In this document: positions 43,117 through 51,226 of the stretch, piece after piece
Layout of the letters: every line of letters starts with the position of its first letter
How positions within the stretch are numbered: the first letter of the stretch is position 1
Assembly (NCBI GenBank): GCA_020636745.1
Contig: JACJXH010000004.1
Location: forward strand, 62,001-126,000
DNA from: Lentimicrobiaceae bacterium
Lineage (GTDB): Bacteria > Bacteroidota > Bacteroidia > Bacteroidales > Lentimicrobiaceae
Direction of reading: 5' to 3'
Length of the DNA: 64,000 nt
Notes under the pieces: generated by a model
The model's database searches: none
Told to the model about the DNA's origin: nothing
Seen by the model: only the letters and a program-made list of their open reading frames with translations
Translations under genes and position numbers: made by a program

Positions 43117-44304
43117 TTAGTCAAGGATTTCTGTTACCTGTCCAGCACCTACTGTACGACCACCCTCACGGATAGCAAAACGAAGGTTCTTTGACATAGC
43201 AATCGGAGCAATCAACTTAACTGTAACTGAAAGGTTGTCACCTGGCATAACCATTTCAACTCCTTCAGGCAGAATTACTTCACCTGTAACGTCGGTTGTT
43301 CTGAAGTAGAACTGAGGACGATATTTATTGTGGAATGGAGTGTGACGTCCACCTTCTTCTTTTTTCAGGATATAAACCTCACCTTTAAATTCTTTGTGAG
43401 GAGTAACTGATCCAGGTTTGGCAATTACCATACCACGACGGATAGCTTCTTTGTCAATACCGCGAAGTAACAGACCTGCGTTATCTCCAGCTTCTCCTGT
43501 ATCAAGGATCTTACGGAACATTTCTACTCCGGTTACTACTGATTTCAGTTTCTCTGCATCAAGACCGATGATGTCAACAGGGTCGCCAGTGTGAATAACA
43601 CCAGTTTCAATACGACCTGTAGCAACAGTACCACGACCTGTGATTGAGAATACGTCCTCAACCGGCATCAGGAATGGTTTGTCAACATCACGTGGAGGCA
43701 GCGGAATCCATGCATCAACAGCATCCATGAGTTCAATAATTTTTTCTACCCATACTGGTTCTTTATTCAATCCACCAAGGGCTGAGCCACGGATGATAGG
43801 TGAGTTATCACCGTCAAAACCGTAGAAAGTTAACAAATCGCGGATTTCCATCTCAACGAGGTCGAGAAGTTCTGGATCGTCAACCAAGTCAACTTTATTC
43901 ATGAAAACTACAAGGCGGGGAACACCAACCTGACGAGCGAGCAGGATGTGCTCACGGGTCTGTGGCATAGGTCCGTCAGTAGCAGCAACTACCAGAATTG
44001 CACCGTCCATCTGGGCAGCACCCGTAACCATGTTTTTAACGTAGTCAGCGTGACCCGGGCAGTCAACATGAGCATAGTGACGGTTTAATGTCTGGTACTC
44101 AATGTGAGCGGTATTAATTGTAATACCTCTTTCTTTTTCTTCCGGAGCATTGTCAATCGAATCGAATGACCTGAACTCTGACCATCCCTTGTCAGCAAGA
44201 CACAGGGTGATAGCAGCGGTTAAAGTGGTTTTACCGTGGTCAACGTGACCGATGGTACCAACGTTAACGTGCGGTTTGGAACGATCGAATTTTTCTTTTG
44301 CCAT
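43117..44304 (-). CDS. tuf: Elongation factor Tu
   Basis: The 395-residue GTPase delivers aminoacyl-tRNA to the ribosome. G1 GHVDHGKT (about 19-26), G2 GITINTAHIEY, G3 DCPGHADY, G4 NKVDL and the domain 2/3 sequences are complete. It is transcribed with the four tRNAs upstream and tRNA-Trp, secE and nusG downstream. Confidence 0.99.
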   Translation of the reverse strand: MAKEKFDRSKPHVNVGTIGHVDHGKTTLTAAITLCLADKGWSEFRSFDSIDNAPEEKERGITINTAHIEYQTLNRHYAHVDCPGHADYVKNMVTGAAQMDGAILVVAATDGPMPQTREHILLARQVGVPRLVVFMNKVDLVDDPELLDLVEMEIRDLLTFYGFDGDNSPIIRGSALGGLNKEPVWVEKIIELMDAVDAWIPLPPRDVDKPFLMPVEDVFSITGRGTVATGRIETGVIHTGDPVDIIGLDAEKLKSVVTGVEMFRKILDTGEAGDNAGLLLRGIDKEAIRRGMVIAKPGSVTPHKEFKGEVYILKKEEGGRHTPFHNKYRPQFYFRTTDVTGEVILPEGVEMVMPGDNLSVTVKLIAPIAMSKNLRFAIREGGRTVGAGQVTEILD

Positions 44305-44368
44305 ATTAAATAATTGTTGTGTTAATTTTTGTAATTATTAAAAACTTACCATCAGTTAAATAATTCAG

Positions 44369-44440
<72 letters not shown>

Positions 44441-44498
44441 TTATCACTAAATACCTGCCTGCATCGAATAAATCGGGCAGTACAGGTAATCAGCTTTG

Positions 44499-44571
44499 AG
44501 CGGAAGACGGGGCTCGAACCCGCCACCTATAGCTTGGAAGGCTATCGCTCTACCAAATGAGCTACTTCCGC
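44499..44571 (-). tRNA. tRNA-Gly (anticodon TCC)
   Basis: A 73-nt cloverleaf with acceptor GCGGAAG/CTTCCGC, anticodon stem ATAGC/GCTAT, loop CTTCCAA with TCC, and T-loop TTCGAGC. Confidence 0.96.
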
Positions 44572-44574
44572 ATG

Positions 44575-44609
44575 TTGTATGAACAGGACTTGCACCTGTC
44601 ATCATACAA
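44575..44609 (-). promoter_or_regulatory. Hairpin between tRNA-Tyr and tRNA-Gly
   Basis: TTGTATGA-ACAGG and CCTGT-CA-TCATACAA pair around ACTTGCA, a long stem with a two-base bulge. It sits in the tRNA operon spacer and may be an RNase processing site. Confidence 0.5.
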
Positions 44610-44620
44610 GCATTAGTTTG

Positions 44621-44702
44621 TGGGGGGAGGAGGATTCGAACCTCCGAAGGCTGTGCCAACAGATTTACAGTCTGCCCCATTTGACCGCTCTGGTATCCCC
44701 CC
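44621..44702 (-). tRNA. tRNA-Tyr (anticodon GTA)
   Basis: An 82-nt class II tRNA with a long variable arm. Acceptor GGGGGGA/TCCCCCC, anticodon stem GCAGA/TCTGT, loop CTGTAAA with GTA, T-loop TTCGAAT. Confidence 0.96.
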
Positions 44703-44732
44703 GCAATTTTTATTTCAATACTTAAAGAACTG

Positions 44733-44806
44733 AGCCGATGGAGGGATTCGAACCCCCGACCAGCTGATTACAAATCAGCTGCTCTGGCCAACTGAGCTAC
44801 ATCGGC
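44733..44806 (-). tRNA. tRNA-Thr (anticodon TGT)
   Basis: A 74-nt cloverleaf with acceptor GCCGATG/CATCGGC, anticodon stem GCTGA/TCAGC, loop TTTGTAA with TGT, and T-loop TTCGAAT. First gene of the tRNA-tuf operon. Confidence 0.96.
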
Positions 44807-44938
44807 ACGATGTCAATTTTTAAGAAGCATAATGCTACTTATATTTCCTTCCGGCTTGAAGACGAATAAATTTTTTAATCAACTTATTCACTAGAGCATT
44901 CCGGCTTTCGAAGAACTATGCTGCTTCGTTTTTAACTT

Positions 44939-44995
44939 GCAGCCCTTCTTTTCTAAAAGGACTGCAAATGTATAAACTATTTTGACACCAACAAA
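44939..44995 (-). promoter_or_regulatory. Promoter and 5' hairpin of the tRNA-tuf operon
   Basis: On the minus strand TTTG (44992-44995), exactly 19 bases, then TACATTTG (44965-44972): a perfect match to the Bacteroidota promoter. Directly downstream GCAGTCCTTTT pairs with AGAAGGGCTGC (44939-44965), placing a hairpin at the start of the transcript. The leader to the first tRNA is about 150 bases. Confidence 0.85.
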
Positions 44996-45029
44996 TACTT
45001 TTCACTTTTTTTTAAATAATTCTTCAAAA

Positions 45030-45326
45030 TTATTTTCTGAACTTCTCCTTATGTTTATCTAACTGCTTGCGTAGCGCGTCGATAGCTGTATCGGTCGCTT
45101 CTTCAAATGTTGTGCTCTGTTTTTTGGCAAATAGGTCATTCCCTTTTATCAATAGCCTGATTTCGGCAATTTTGTTATCATGTGATTCTACGTTATCGAG
45201 TTTGAGCGTTACTTCGCTACCTATGATACCATCATACACACCCGACAATTTCTCTACTTTTTCGTTGATAAAATCTTCCAGTTTCTTGTCGGTTCTGAAT
45301 TTAACGGCGTTGATGCTAACTTTCAT
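45030..45326 (-). CDS. hpf: Ribosome hibernation promoting factor (short HPF/RaiA type)
   Basis: The 98-residue protein has the HPF/RaiA fold, with KVSINAVKFRTDKKLEDFINEKVEKLSG at the start and the basic TAIDALRKQLDKHKEKFRK end. It lacks the long-form dimerisation domain. It should bind the 30S decoding site in stationary phase. It begins 13 bases after xerC and is probably in one operon with rpsU and xerC. Confidence 0.93.
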   Translation of the reverse strand: MKVSINAVKFRTDKKLEDFINEKVEKLSGVYDGIIGSEVTLKLDNVESHDNKIAEIRLLIKGNDLFAKKQSTTFEEATDTAIDALRKQLDKHKEKFRK

Positions 45327-45339
45327 GATTCCTCCTTTT

Positions 45340-46227
45340 TTAAGCCCTTGGATGGGCGAGTTTGTATATAGACTTCAATTTTTCGACGCTCAGATGTGTG
45401 TACACCTGAGTTGCAGCCAGGCTGCTATGACCGAGTAATTCTTTAATTGCATTCAAATCTGCTCCTTCATTTAACATATGCGTGGCAAAAGTATGCCGCA
45501 AAACATGCGGACTTTTTACTCCACTTAGCCCTGCCCTGCTCAGGTAATAATTTACCTTACGATAGATAAACACCGGATAAGCCTTTTTTCCCTGATTAGT
45601 AACAAATATTTCCTGAACTCCCCCTGAAACAACGCCTGAACGTAAAATGAGGTAGTCATTTATCAGCTTCAGCAAGTCTTTAGTAACCGGAATTACCCTC
45701 TGTTTATTTCTTTTACCTGTAACTTTTATTGTGCAGGCTGAATAGTCAACATCTGACAGGCGAAGGTTAATCAACTCTGACAACCTGATGCCTGTACAGT
45801 AAAAAACTTCGAGAATCAGCAAATCACGACTAACTTCAAATGTATTGGCCTGAGCATTATGCTCCAGCGCCCGCTCCATTTCCGATACAGATGCAAACTG
45901 AGGAAGCCGCGACGGGGTATTGAGTGAAAATGCTTTTTTCAGCGGATTTTGGCTGAGAAGACTTTCCTTAAGTAAATAACGGTAATATGCCTTGAGGGAG
46001 GATAGTTTTCTGTTCACACTACGGGCACTTATACCCTGATCAATGAGTGCAGCCAGCCATGAGCGGATCATGGCATAGGTAACCTCAATGTCCTGTTCAA
46101 TTCCATAACGTTCTGCGATAAAACCTTCAAATTGGGCAAGATCCGATTTATAGGCTTCGACAGTATTTACAGAGTAACGCTTTTCGAGTTGTATATATTG
46201 ATAGAATTGAGGTCTGATCATGCACAA
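45340..46227 (-). CDS. xerC: Tyrosine recombinase XerC-like
   Basis: The 295-residue recombinase has a SAM-like N-terminal domain (1-100) and the catalytic set R148 (TGIRLSEL), K172 (TGKRNKQR), H241 and R244 (HVLRHTFATH), H267 (LGHSS) and Y276 (VYTH). It resolves chromosome dimers at dif with a partner XerD-type enzyme. The conserved position between rpsU and hpf supports the chromosomal Xer role rather than a mobile integrase. ATG at 46227 or 46221 are equally possible. Confidence 0.93.
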   Translation of the reverse strand: MCMIRPQFYQYIQLEKRYSVNTVEAYKSDLAQFEGFIAERYGIEQDIEVTYAMIRSWLAALIDQGISARSVNRKLSSLKAYYRYLLKESLLSQNPLKKAFSLNTPSRLPQFASVSEMERALEHNAQANTFEVSRDLLILEVFYCTGIRLSELINLRLSDVDYSACTIKVTGKRNKQRVIPVTKDLLKLINDYLILRSGVVSGGVQEIFVTNQGKKAYPVFIYRKVNYYLSRAGLSGVKSPHVLRHTFATHMLNEGADLNAIKELLGHSSLAATQVYTHLSVEKLKSIYKLAHPRA

Positions 46228-46330
46228 AAAAAAAGGAAAACTTTGAATCCTTGAAATTAATGTCTAAAAGTAAGACAATAATTCAGGAACACAAAATTTT
46301 CCTCCTTAAATCGCACTTAAAAAAGGCGGA

Positions 46331-46525
46331 CTAGTTCTCTTCTGCCTGCTGTAACTGCTGAACGTAAATAGCGTGTAACCTTTGTTCACGATTTTTTACG
46401 GACGGTTTTGTAAATTTCTGCCTTTCACGCAGTTCTTTAACAACTCCGGTTTTTTCAAACTTTCTCTTCAGTTTCTTTAAGGCTCTGTCGATGTTTTCGC
46501 CTTCTTTAACGGGTACGATAATCAT
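46331..46525 (-). CDS. rpsU: 30S ribosomal protein S21
   Basis: The 64-residue basic protein begins MIIVPVKEGENIDRALKKLKRKFEKTGVVKELRERQ, the bS21 signature. It sits in the 30S platform and helps start translation. A good promoter precedes it. Confidence 0.98.
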   Translation of the reverse strand: MIIVPVKEGENIDRALKKLKRKFEKTGVVKELRERQKFTKPSVKNREQRLHAIYVQQLQQAEEN

Positions 46526-46579
46526 ACGAAATACGCTCTCTTTCTGTTAATGGTTAATTGAAATCATTATTTAGGGGTG

Positions 46580-46610
46580 CAAAGATAGAATTTAGTTTTT
46601 ACTTAACAAA
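46580..46610 (-). promoter_or_regulatory. Promoter of rpsU-xerC-hpf
   Basis: On the minus strand TTTG (46607-46610), 19 bases, TATCTTTG (46580-46587). This is a perfect TTTG-N19-TAnnTTTG promoter, 55 bases before the rpsU start. Confidence 0.85.
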
Positions 46611-46628
46611 ATTCTAACTCATTTTTTT

Positions 46629-48836
46629 TCAGAGGTTTTCATTCAGATAATTTTCAATTAATGTAAAAAGATGCATTCTTGTGTTGCCTCCGTAAATACC
46701 GTGGTTACGATTTGTGTACAGCATCTGGTCAAACTGCTTACCAGCCTGTACCAGCCTTTCTGACAACTCCAATGTATTCTGGACATGCACATTGTCATCA
46801 GCTGTACCATGAATCAGGAGCAATTTGCCCTGCAGTTTTTCAGCAAAAAACAGCGGAGAGTTCTGATCGTATCCCTCTGGGTTGTCCTGAGGTTTGCGCA
46901 TAAAACGCTCAGTATATATATTGTCATAATATCTCCAGTTAGTAACTGGCGCAACAGCAATACCGGTTTTAAAAACTCCTTCACCCTTTAACATACACGA
47001 TGAGCTTATATATCCGCCAAAGCTCCAGCCCCAGATACCAATCCGGCCAGCATCAGCATAAGGCAGCGAAGCAGCGTAACGGGCAACCTCAATCTGATCT
47101 ATGGTCTCATATTTACCCAATTGCATATAGGTAACCTTCCTGAAGGCTTCGCCCCTGGCTCCTGTCCCTCGGGGATCCACACACATAACAATGTAGCCTT
47201 TCTGAGCAATATATTCATCAAAGCCAAATCCCCATGAGTCAAGTACTTCCTGTGAATTAGGCCCGCTATACTGATTGAGCAGAACCGGATATTTTTTTGT
47301 TTGATCAAAATCAGGGGGATAAATCACCCATCCGTTAAGCGCAACACCGGCAGACGTGGTAAAAGTAAAGAACTCCTTTAAAGATGGATTATATTCATTG
47401 AGAGTGGCCTTTAAACTTTCGTTACTCTCAAGTACCCTTATTTGCTTACCAGATGCATCATACAAGGTATAAACAGGTGGCGTGCCAGCAGAGGAGTATT
47501 TATTTATGAAATAACGGAACGAACGGCTGAATTCGGCACTATTCGTACCTTTTTCTTTTGATACCGGTTTAATTTTACCGTCCATATTTACAGAATAAAC
47601 TTCGCGTTGCAGGGGCGAAACGGCTGCAGCCTGATAATAAAACAGTTTTTTTACAGGGTCAAATCCATAATAATCAGTCACATCAAAACTTCCGGATGTA
47701 AGCTGCTTAACCCTATTCCCCTGCATATCATACAAATACAAATGACTCCACCCGTCCTGTTCACTTGTAAGAACAAAATGTTTGCTGTCAGGCAGAAAGC
47801 TGATATGGTCAAAATTACCTTCGTCAATATAGCATTTGTTTTCTTCAGTGTATAAGACCTGCGACTGCCCTGTTTGAGCATTTGACAGAAGAATTTCAAG
47901 CTTGTTTTGCAAACGATTTAACCTTAGTACGGCTAAAGACGAAGGGTTTTCGGTAAAGAAAATGCGAGGAATGTACTGGTCTTTTTCTGTTCCGATATCA
48001 GCCTGTACCGTTTTTGCTGATGCTACATTATAAATATGAACAGTTACTACTGAATTATCTTCACCAGCTTTCGGATATTTAAACTCGCTATTGGAAGGAT
48101 ACAAAGCATTCTTGTCAAGCGATGGTTTCTGCCCCTGAAACATGGTCATATTAAACATCTTTACGAGACGTTCATCAAATTTCATATAGGCCAGGCTTTG
48201 GCTGTCTGACGACCAGCTAAAGGCCTTGTTAAACTCAAACTCTTCCTCATACACCCAATCAGGGGCCCCGTTGATTATTTCATTGAATTTCCCATCACTG
48301 GTTATCTGAATTTCCGTGCCTTTAGCCGGATCTGCAATAAAAATATTGTTCTCACGGACAAATGCAACAAGTTTTCCGTCAGGCGAAAAAGTTGCCAGTT
48401 GCTGCATACCATTCACAGATAAAGGAACAAATGTACGCGCAGGTATGCTATATATATAATAGTCGGCAGTAAAAGACCTTCGGTAAAGCGGCTTATAATT
48501 GGACTGAATCAGGATGCTGTTTTCATCAGCACTAAATTCATAATCAACAATCATTTTCACTTTGCTTTCAGGAAAATCATCCAGATTAAGAATATGGACC
48601 ACACTTTCGCCGGTTTTATAGCTGAATTTCTCAATTTTCCGGTAGTCGTCACTTAAGGTGGTGTAGTGAGCACCATCATTCATTGATTTCAGTCCATCGA
48701 CAGACGAGGCTGCAAACACCCGGTTGGTGAGCACATCATTCAGTGTAAAAGGCTTTCTTTCAATTTGAGCCGTTGAGTCAATTGAAATCTGAACCAAAGC
48801 CAGAAAAATTGACAGCGTAACAAGAAGTTTTTTCAT
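46629..48836 (-). CDS. Dipeptidyl peptidase IV family serine peptidase (S9B)
   Basis: The 735-residue exported enzyme has a signal peptide (about 1-23), a DPP IV-type beta-propeller (about 100-470) and an alpha/beta-hydrolase domain. The catalytic triad is S605 (GIWGWSFGG), D680/681 (HGTADDNVHVQN) and H712 (TNRNHGIYGG). The conserved DWVYEEE-like PDWVYEEEFEF in the propeller provides the two glutamates that bind the peptide N-terminus. It releases X-Pro/X-Ala dipeptides in the periplasm. Confidence 0.95.
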   Translation of the reverse strand: MKKLLVTLSIFLALVQISIDSTAQIERKPFTLNDVLTNRVFAASSVDGLKSMNDGAHYTTLSDDYRKIEKFSYKTGESVVHILNLDDFPESKVKMIVDYEFSADENSILIQSNYKPLYRRSFTADYYIYSIPARTFVPLSVNGMQQLATFSPDGKLVAFVRENNIFIADPAKGTEIQITSDGKFNEIINGAPDWVYEEEFEFNKAFSWSSDSQSLAYMKFDERLVKMFNMTMFQGQKPSLDKNALYPSNSEFKYPKAGEDNSVVTVHIYNVASAKTVQADIGTEKDQYIPRIFFTENPSSLAVLRLNRLQNKLEILLSNAQTGQSQVLYTEENKCYIDEGNFDHISFLPDSKHFVLTSEQDGWSHLYLYDMQGNRVKQLTSGSFDVTDYYGFDPVKKLFYYQAAAVSPLQREVYSVNMDGKIKPVSKEKGTNSAEFSRSFRYFINKYSSAGTPPVYTLYDASGKQIRVLESNESLKATLNEYNPSLKEFFTFTTSAGVALNGWVIYPPDFDQTKKYPVLLNQYSGPNSQEVLDSWGFGFDEYIAQKGYIVMCVDPRGTGARGEAFRKVTYMQLGKYETIDQIEVARYAASLPYADAGRIGIWGWSFGGYISSSCMLKGEGVFKTGIAVAPVTNWRYYDNIYTERFMRKPQDNPEGYDQNSPLFFAEKLQGKLLLIHGTADDNVHVQNTLELSERLVQAGKQFDQMLYTNRNHGIYGGNTRMHLFTLIENYLNENL

Positions 48837-48886
48837 AAACAGAGCAAAAATTGTTAATTTATCGGGTCATTAAGTTTTTAAAACGT

Positions 48887-48894
48887 CAAAGATA
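48887..48894 (-). promoter_or_regulatory. -7 element for the DPP IV gene
   Basis: TATCTTTG on the minus strand, 50 bases before the start codon. A -33 TTTG at normal spacing is not seen. Confidence 0.45.
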
Positions 48895-48971
48895 TAACTA
48901 TCATGTGATTAAGAATGGAGAAACCGCCACAAACATCACAAAAAAATAATTAGGAAAAACCGTAAATCTTT

Positions 48972-48979
48972 TATCTTTG
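48972..48979 (+). promoter_or_regulatory. -7 element of tRNA-Val
   Basis: TATCTTTG ends 12 bases before the tRNA 5' end, so the transcript probably starts only a few bases before the mature tRNA. Confidence 0.6.
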
Positions 48980-48991
48980 CAAACCCGTAAC

Positions 48992-49066
48992 GGGATGTTA
49001 GCTCAGTTGGTTTAGAGCATCGCCTTGACAGGGCGGGGGTCACTGGTTCGAATCCAGTACATCCCA
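48992..49066 (+). tRNA. tRNA-Val (anticodon GAC)
   Basis: A 75-nt cloverleaf: acceptor GGGATGT/ACATCCC, D-arm GCTC..GAGC, anticodon stem TCGCC/GGCGG, loop TTGACAG with GAC, T-loop TTCGAAT. It is a stand-alone gene with promoter and terminator. Confidence 0.96.
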
Positions 49067-49067
49067 C

Positions 49068-49094
49068 AAAAGCCGCTTTATTGCGGCTTTTTTA
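49068..49094. terminator. Terminator of tRNA-Val
   Basis: AAAAGCCGC, loop TTTATT, GCGGCTTTT with a T-run on the plus strand. The stem reaches the stop codon of the convergent acyltransferase-like gene and may serve both. Confidence 0.9.
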
Positions 49095-50150
49095 TTGTAA
49101 TTTCTTCCTGCTTTCAGTTCCCTTCAGTTGCCCGTATAACCACACCAATATACTGGTGGACAAGGTAATGCCAACAAACCATGCCACCAGTTCAATTGCA
49201 TTCACTGTTTGATAAAGCACTGTTGCCAGATTCCCAATAATCAGCCATTGAAACACGTAAAATGCAGTTACATTGCGGCCTGTCCATTGCAAATAACCCA
49301 CAATACGGCCGGAGTCATAGTGTTTAATTAAAATTCTAAAAGCTATAAGCCAGGCTCCCATAAACAATAAAGTCCACAGAAAATAAGAAATTCCGTGATG
49401 ATAATAGGCATGTAAATCAGTGGTTATCGCCATTCCGTAAGGAGAAAACACTAAAAAGAGAATTACCAATGCAGCTGCTGCTTGCAGAACTCTGGAGGAA
49501 GGGATTTCGTGAATAATAAACTGTTTTTCGAACAAATAGAAACAATATCCCGCTAAGGGATAGGCAAGCCAGGGGAAAACCGGAAAATATGACCACCAGG
49601 TTGGTTTATAAAAATAAGCTTCCAGAAAAGTTAACCAACTATAATCAGTTGCACTTACGGGAATAAACATGACAGCTGCTGCTACCAAAATTGCAGATAA
49701 GAGCCAGTAAAAAACAGAATCACGAAAAATCAATCGTAAAAACGCAATGATGATAATGCTGAGTCCGGCAAGAAATAAGATATCAACTCCAAAAACATAG
49801 GATAGCCAATTTACCTGCAGTTCACCCCTGAGAATATGAAAAAAGAGGTTAAGATTAAGTCCTATATTCAATAAAAAGCCATACAACAACAACTTAAGTC
49901 CGCGAAGAATCATTTTTAGTGTTCCGGCGCTGGATTTTGCAAGAAAATACCCCATAACAGCCATGAATATTGGTGCAGCCGGAGGCCCTCCTAAAAAAAG
50001 TGAGACTTTACCCCAAATGCTGTGATAAATGTCCTGCGTGGCAAACAGCTCCATCAGATGCACCTGAATCATGAGTAAAACAGCTGTACCCTTCAGCACA
50101 TCCGGCAATATCATCCTATTAGTCAAGGCTTTATCCATATTCTTGTTCAA
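49092..50150 (-). CDS. Membrane acyltransferase-like protein (heparan N-acetyltransferase/DUF1624 type)
   Basis: The 352-residue protein has about ten TM helices. The start PDVLKGTAVLLMIQVHLMELF resembles the DUF1624 and acyltransferase-3 opening (D and H around the first helix), and the layout matches heparan-alpha-glucosaminide N-acetyltransferase-like proteins. It would transfer an acyl group to a carbohydrate across the inner membrane; the substrate is not known. It is convergent with tRNA-Val and divergent from the T9SS-sorted protein. Confidence 0.75.
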   Translation of the reverse strand: MNKNMDKALTNRMILPDVLKGTAVLLMIQVHLMELFATQDIYHSIWGKVSLFLGGPPAAPIFMAVMGYFLAKSSAGTLKMILRGLKLLLYGFLLNIGLNLNLFFHILRGELQVNWLSYVFGVDILFLAGLSIIIIAFLRLIFRDSVFYWLLSAILVAAAVMFIPVSATDYSWLTFLEAYFYKPTWWSYFPVFPWLAYPLAGYCFYLFEKQFIIHEIPSSRVLQAAAALVILFLVFSPYGMAITTDLHAYYHHGISYFLWTLLFMGAWLIAFRILIKHYDSGRIVGYLQWTGRNVTAFYVFQWLIIGNLATVLYQTVNAIELVAWFVGITLSTSILVWLYGQLKGTESRKKLQ

Positions 50151-50202
50151 TTATCAAATTAATTGTGCACACCAGCTTACAAACCAACGGCATTGCATAG
50201 CG

Positions 50203-50219
50203 CAAACATAATATATTTG
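50203..50219. promoter_or_regulatory. Divergent -7 elements
   Basis: TATGTTTG on the minus strand (50203-50210) and TATATTTG on the plus strand (50212-50219) lie back to back. The first could serve the acyltransferase-like gene 53 bases away, the second the T9SS protein gene 125 bases away. No clear TTTG at -33 for either. Confidence 0.4.
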
Positions 50220-50343
50220 CATTTGCTGTAACATCAGCCTAATAATATTGCACAATTATTCAGGAATAGTATAACTCTCGGGCTAACGTCCAACACTATT
50301 TTTGCTTTCTTAAAAATTTCTCACAATTTTCAAACTTCCCAAA

Positions 50344-51129
50344 ATGAAAAAACTCTTTATTACTTTATTGCTGTCAATGGCTTTAGCAATAGGTTTTAGC
50401 CAGATTACGCCTGACTTTTCTTACAATTATTCAGGAACTTTTGCAAAACTCTCCAGTTCAGGAAACAAGTTCTATCTGATGGATGTGGGATTATCGCAAT
50501 GCAGAATTTACAACATGAATAATACCTTATGGAAAACCATTAACCTTTCTGTACCATCAGGAAACTATCTATATGACATTAAATATCTTTCTGAAGGACT
50601 TTTTACCAGTGACAACTCGCTGAGTATGGCTTATGTATATTACGCTTATGACGCCACCAATGCTTATTACACCTTTAATGCCAGAATTATCAGGGAAAAC
50701 GGCACTGAGCTTCTTTCCATTCCCGGCTGCCAGTACATGGAAGTAATCAACATGGAGAATGATGGCCTGAAACTGGTGGCGTATTGCTATGATTATTCGG
50801 TGAGCCCCTATACCATCCAGACAAAAGTATATTCATTGCCCGGCACACTTCTGGCAACTGAAAAAACAGAAATCAATTCAGCGTCCAGACTTCCATTTCC
50901 CAATCCGGCGATTGAATATACAACCATTTCATATCAGCTTGGCAACGGAACCAGTACAGCAAACATGATTATTCATGATATACAGGGAAAAGAAATTGAA
51001 AGATTTACCATCAATAACAATATAGACCATATTACACTGCCAACAGGCAATTACAAATCAGGGATGTACTTCTACACCATTGAATCAGGGAACAACAAAC
51101 AAGATTCAGGACGTTTTCTGGTAAAATAA
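50344..51129 (+). CDS. Secreted protein with type IX secretion sorting domain
   Basis: The 261-residue protein has a signal peptide (MKKLFITLLLSMALAIGFSQ), an unrecognised beta-rich region (20-180) and a C-terminal T9SS type A sorting domain (about 185-261): FPNPAIEYTTISYQLGNG, MIIHDIQGKEIERF, LPTGNYKSGMYFYTIE, and a basic end RFLVK. The last domain directs export across the outer membrane through the type IX system. No catalytic domain is visible, so the cargo may be a binding or structural protein. Confidence 0.88.
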   Translation: MKKLFITLLLSMALAIGFSQITPDFSYNYSGTFAKLSSSGNKFYLMDVGLSQCRIYNMNNTLWKTINLSVPSGNYLYDIKYLSEGLFTSDNSLSMAYVYYAYDATNAYYTFNARIIRENGTELLSIPGCQYMEVINMENDGLKLVAYCYDYSVSPYTIQTKVYSLPGTLLATEKTEINSASRLPFPNPAIEYTTISYQLGNGTSTANMIIHDIQGKEIERFTINNNIDHITLPTGNYKSGMYFYTIESGNNKQDSGRFLVK

Positions 51130-51153
51130 GAGCCCGAATTCATTTTTCAATAT

Positions 51154-51194
51154 AAAACGGAAGAGCTGCAGTCACCTGCAGCTCTTTCGTTTTA
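51154..51194. terminator. Bidirectional terminator
   Basis: AAAACG-G-AAGAGCTGCAG, loop TCAC, CTGCAGCTCTT-T-CGTTTT forms a nearly perfect stem with T-runs on both strands between convergent genes. Confidence 0.9.
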
Positions 51195-51226
51195 TTAAGT
51201 CTTACCCTCAGGCCCTGAGGCTACAT

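Noticed and set aside
45340..46227. xerC gene as a mobile-element integrase
   Set aside because: Its place between rpsU and hpf, full catalytic set and lack of flanking repeats fit the chromosomal Xer recombinase.
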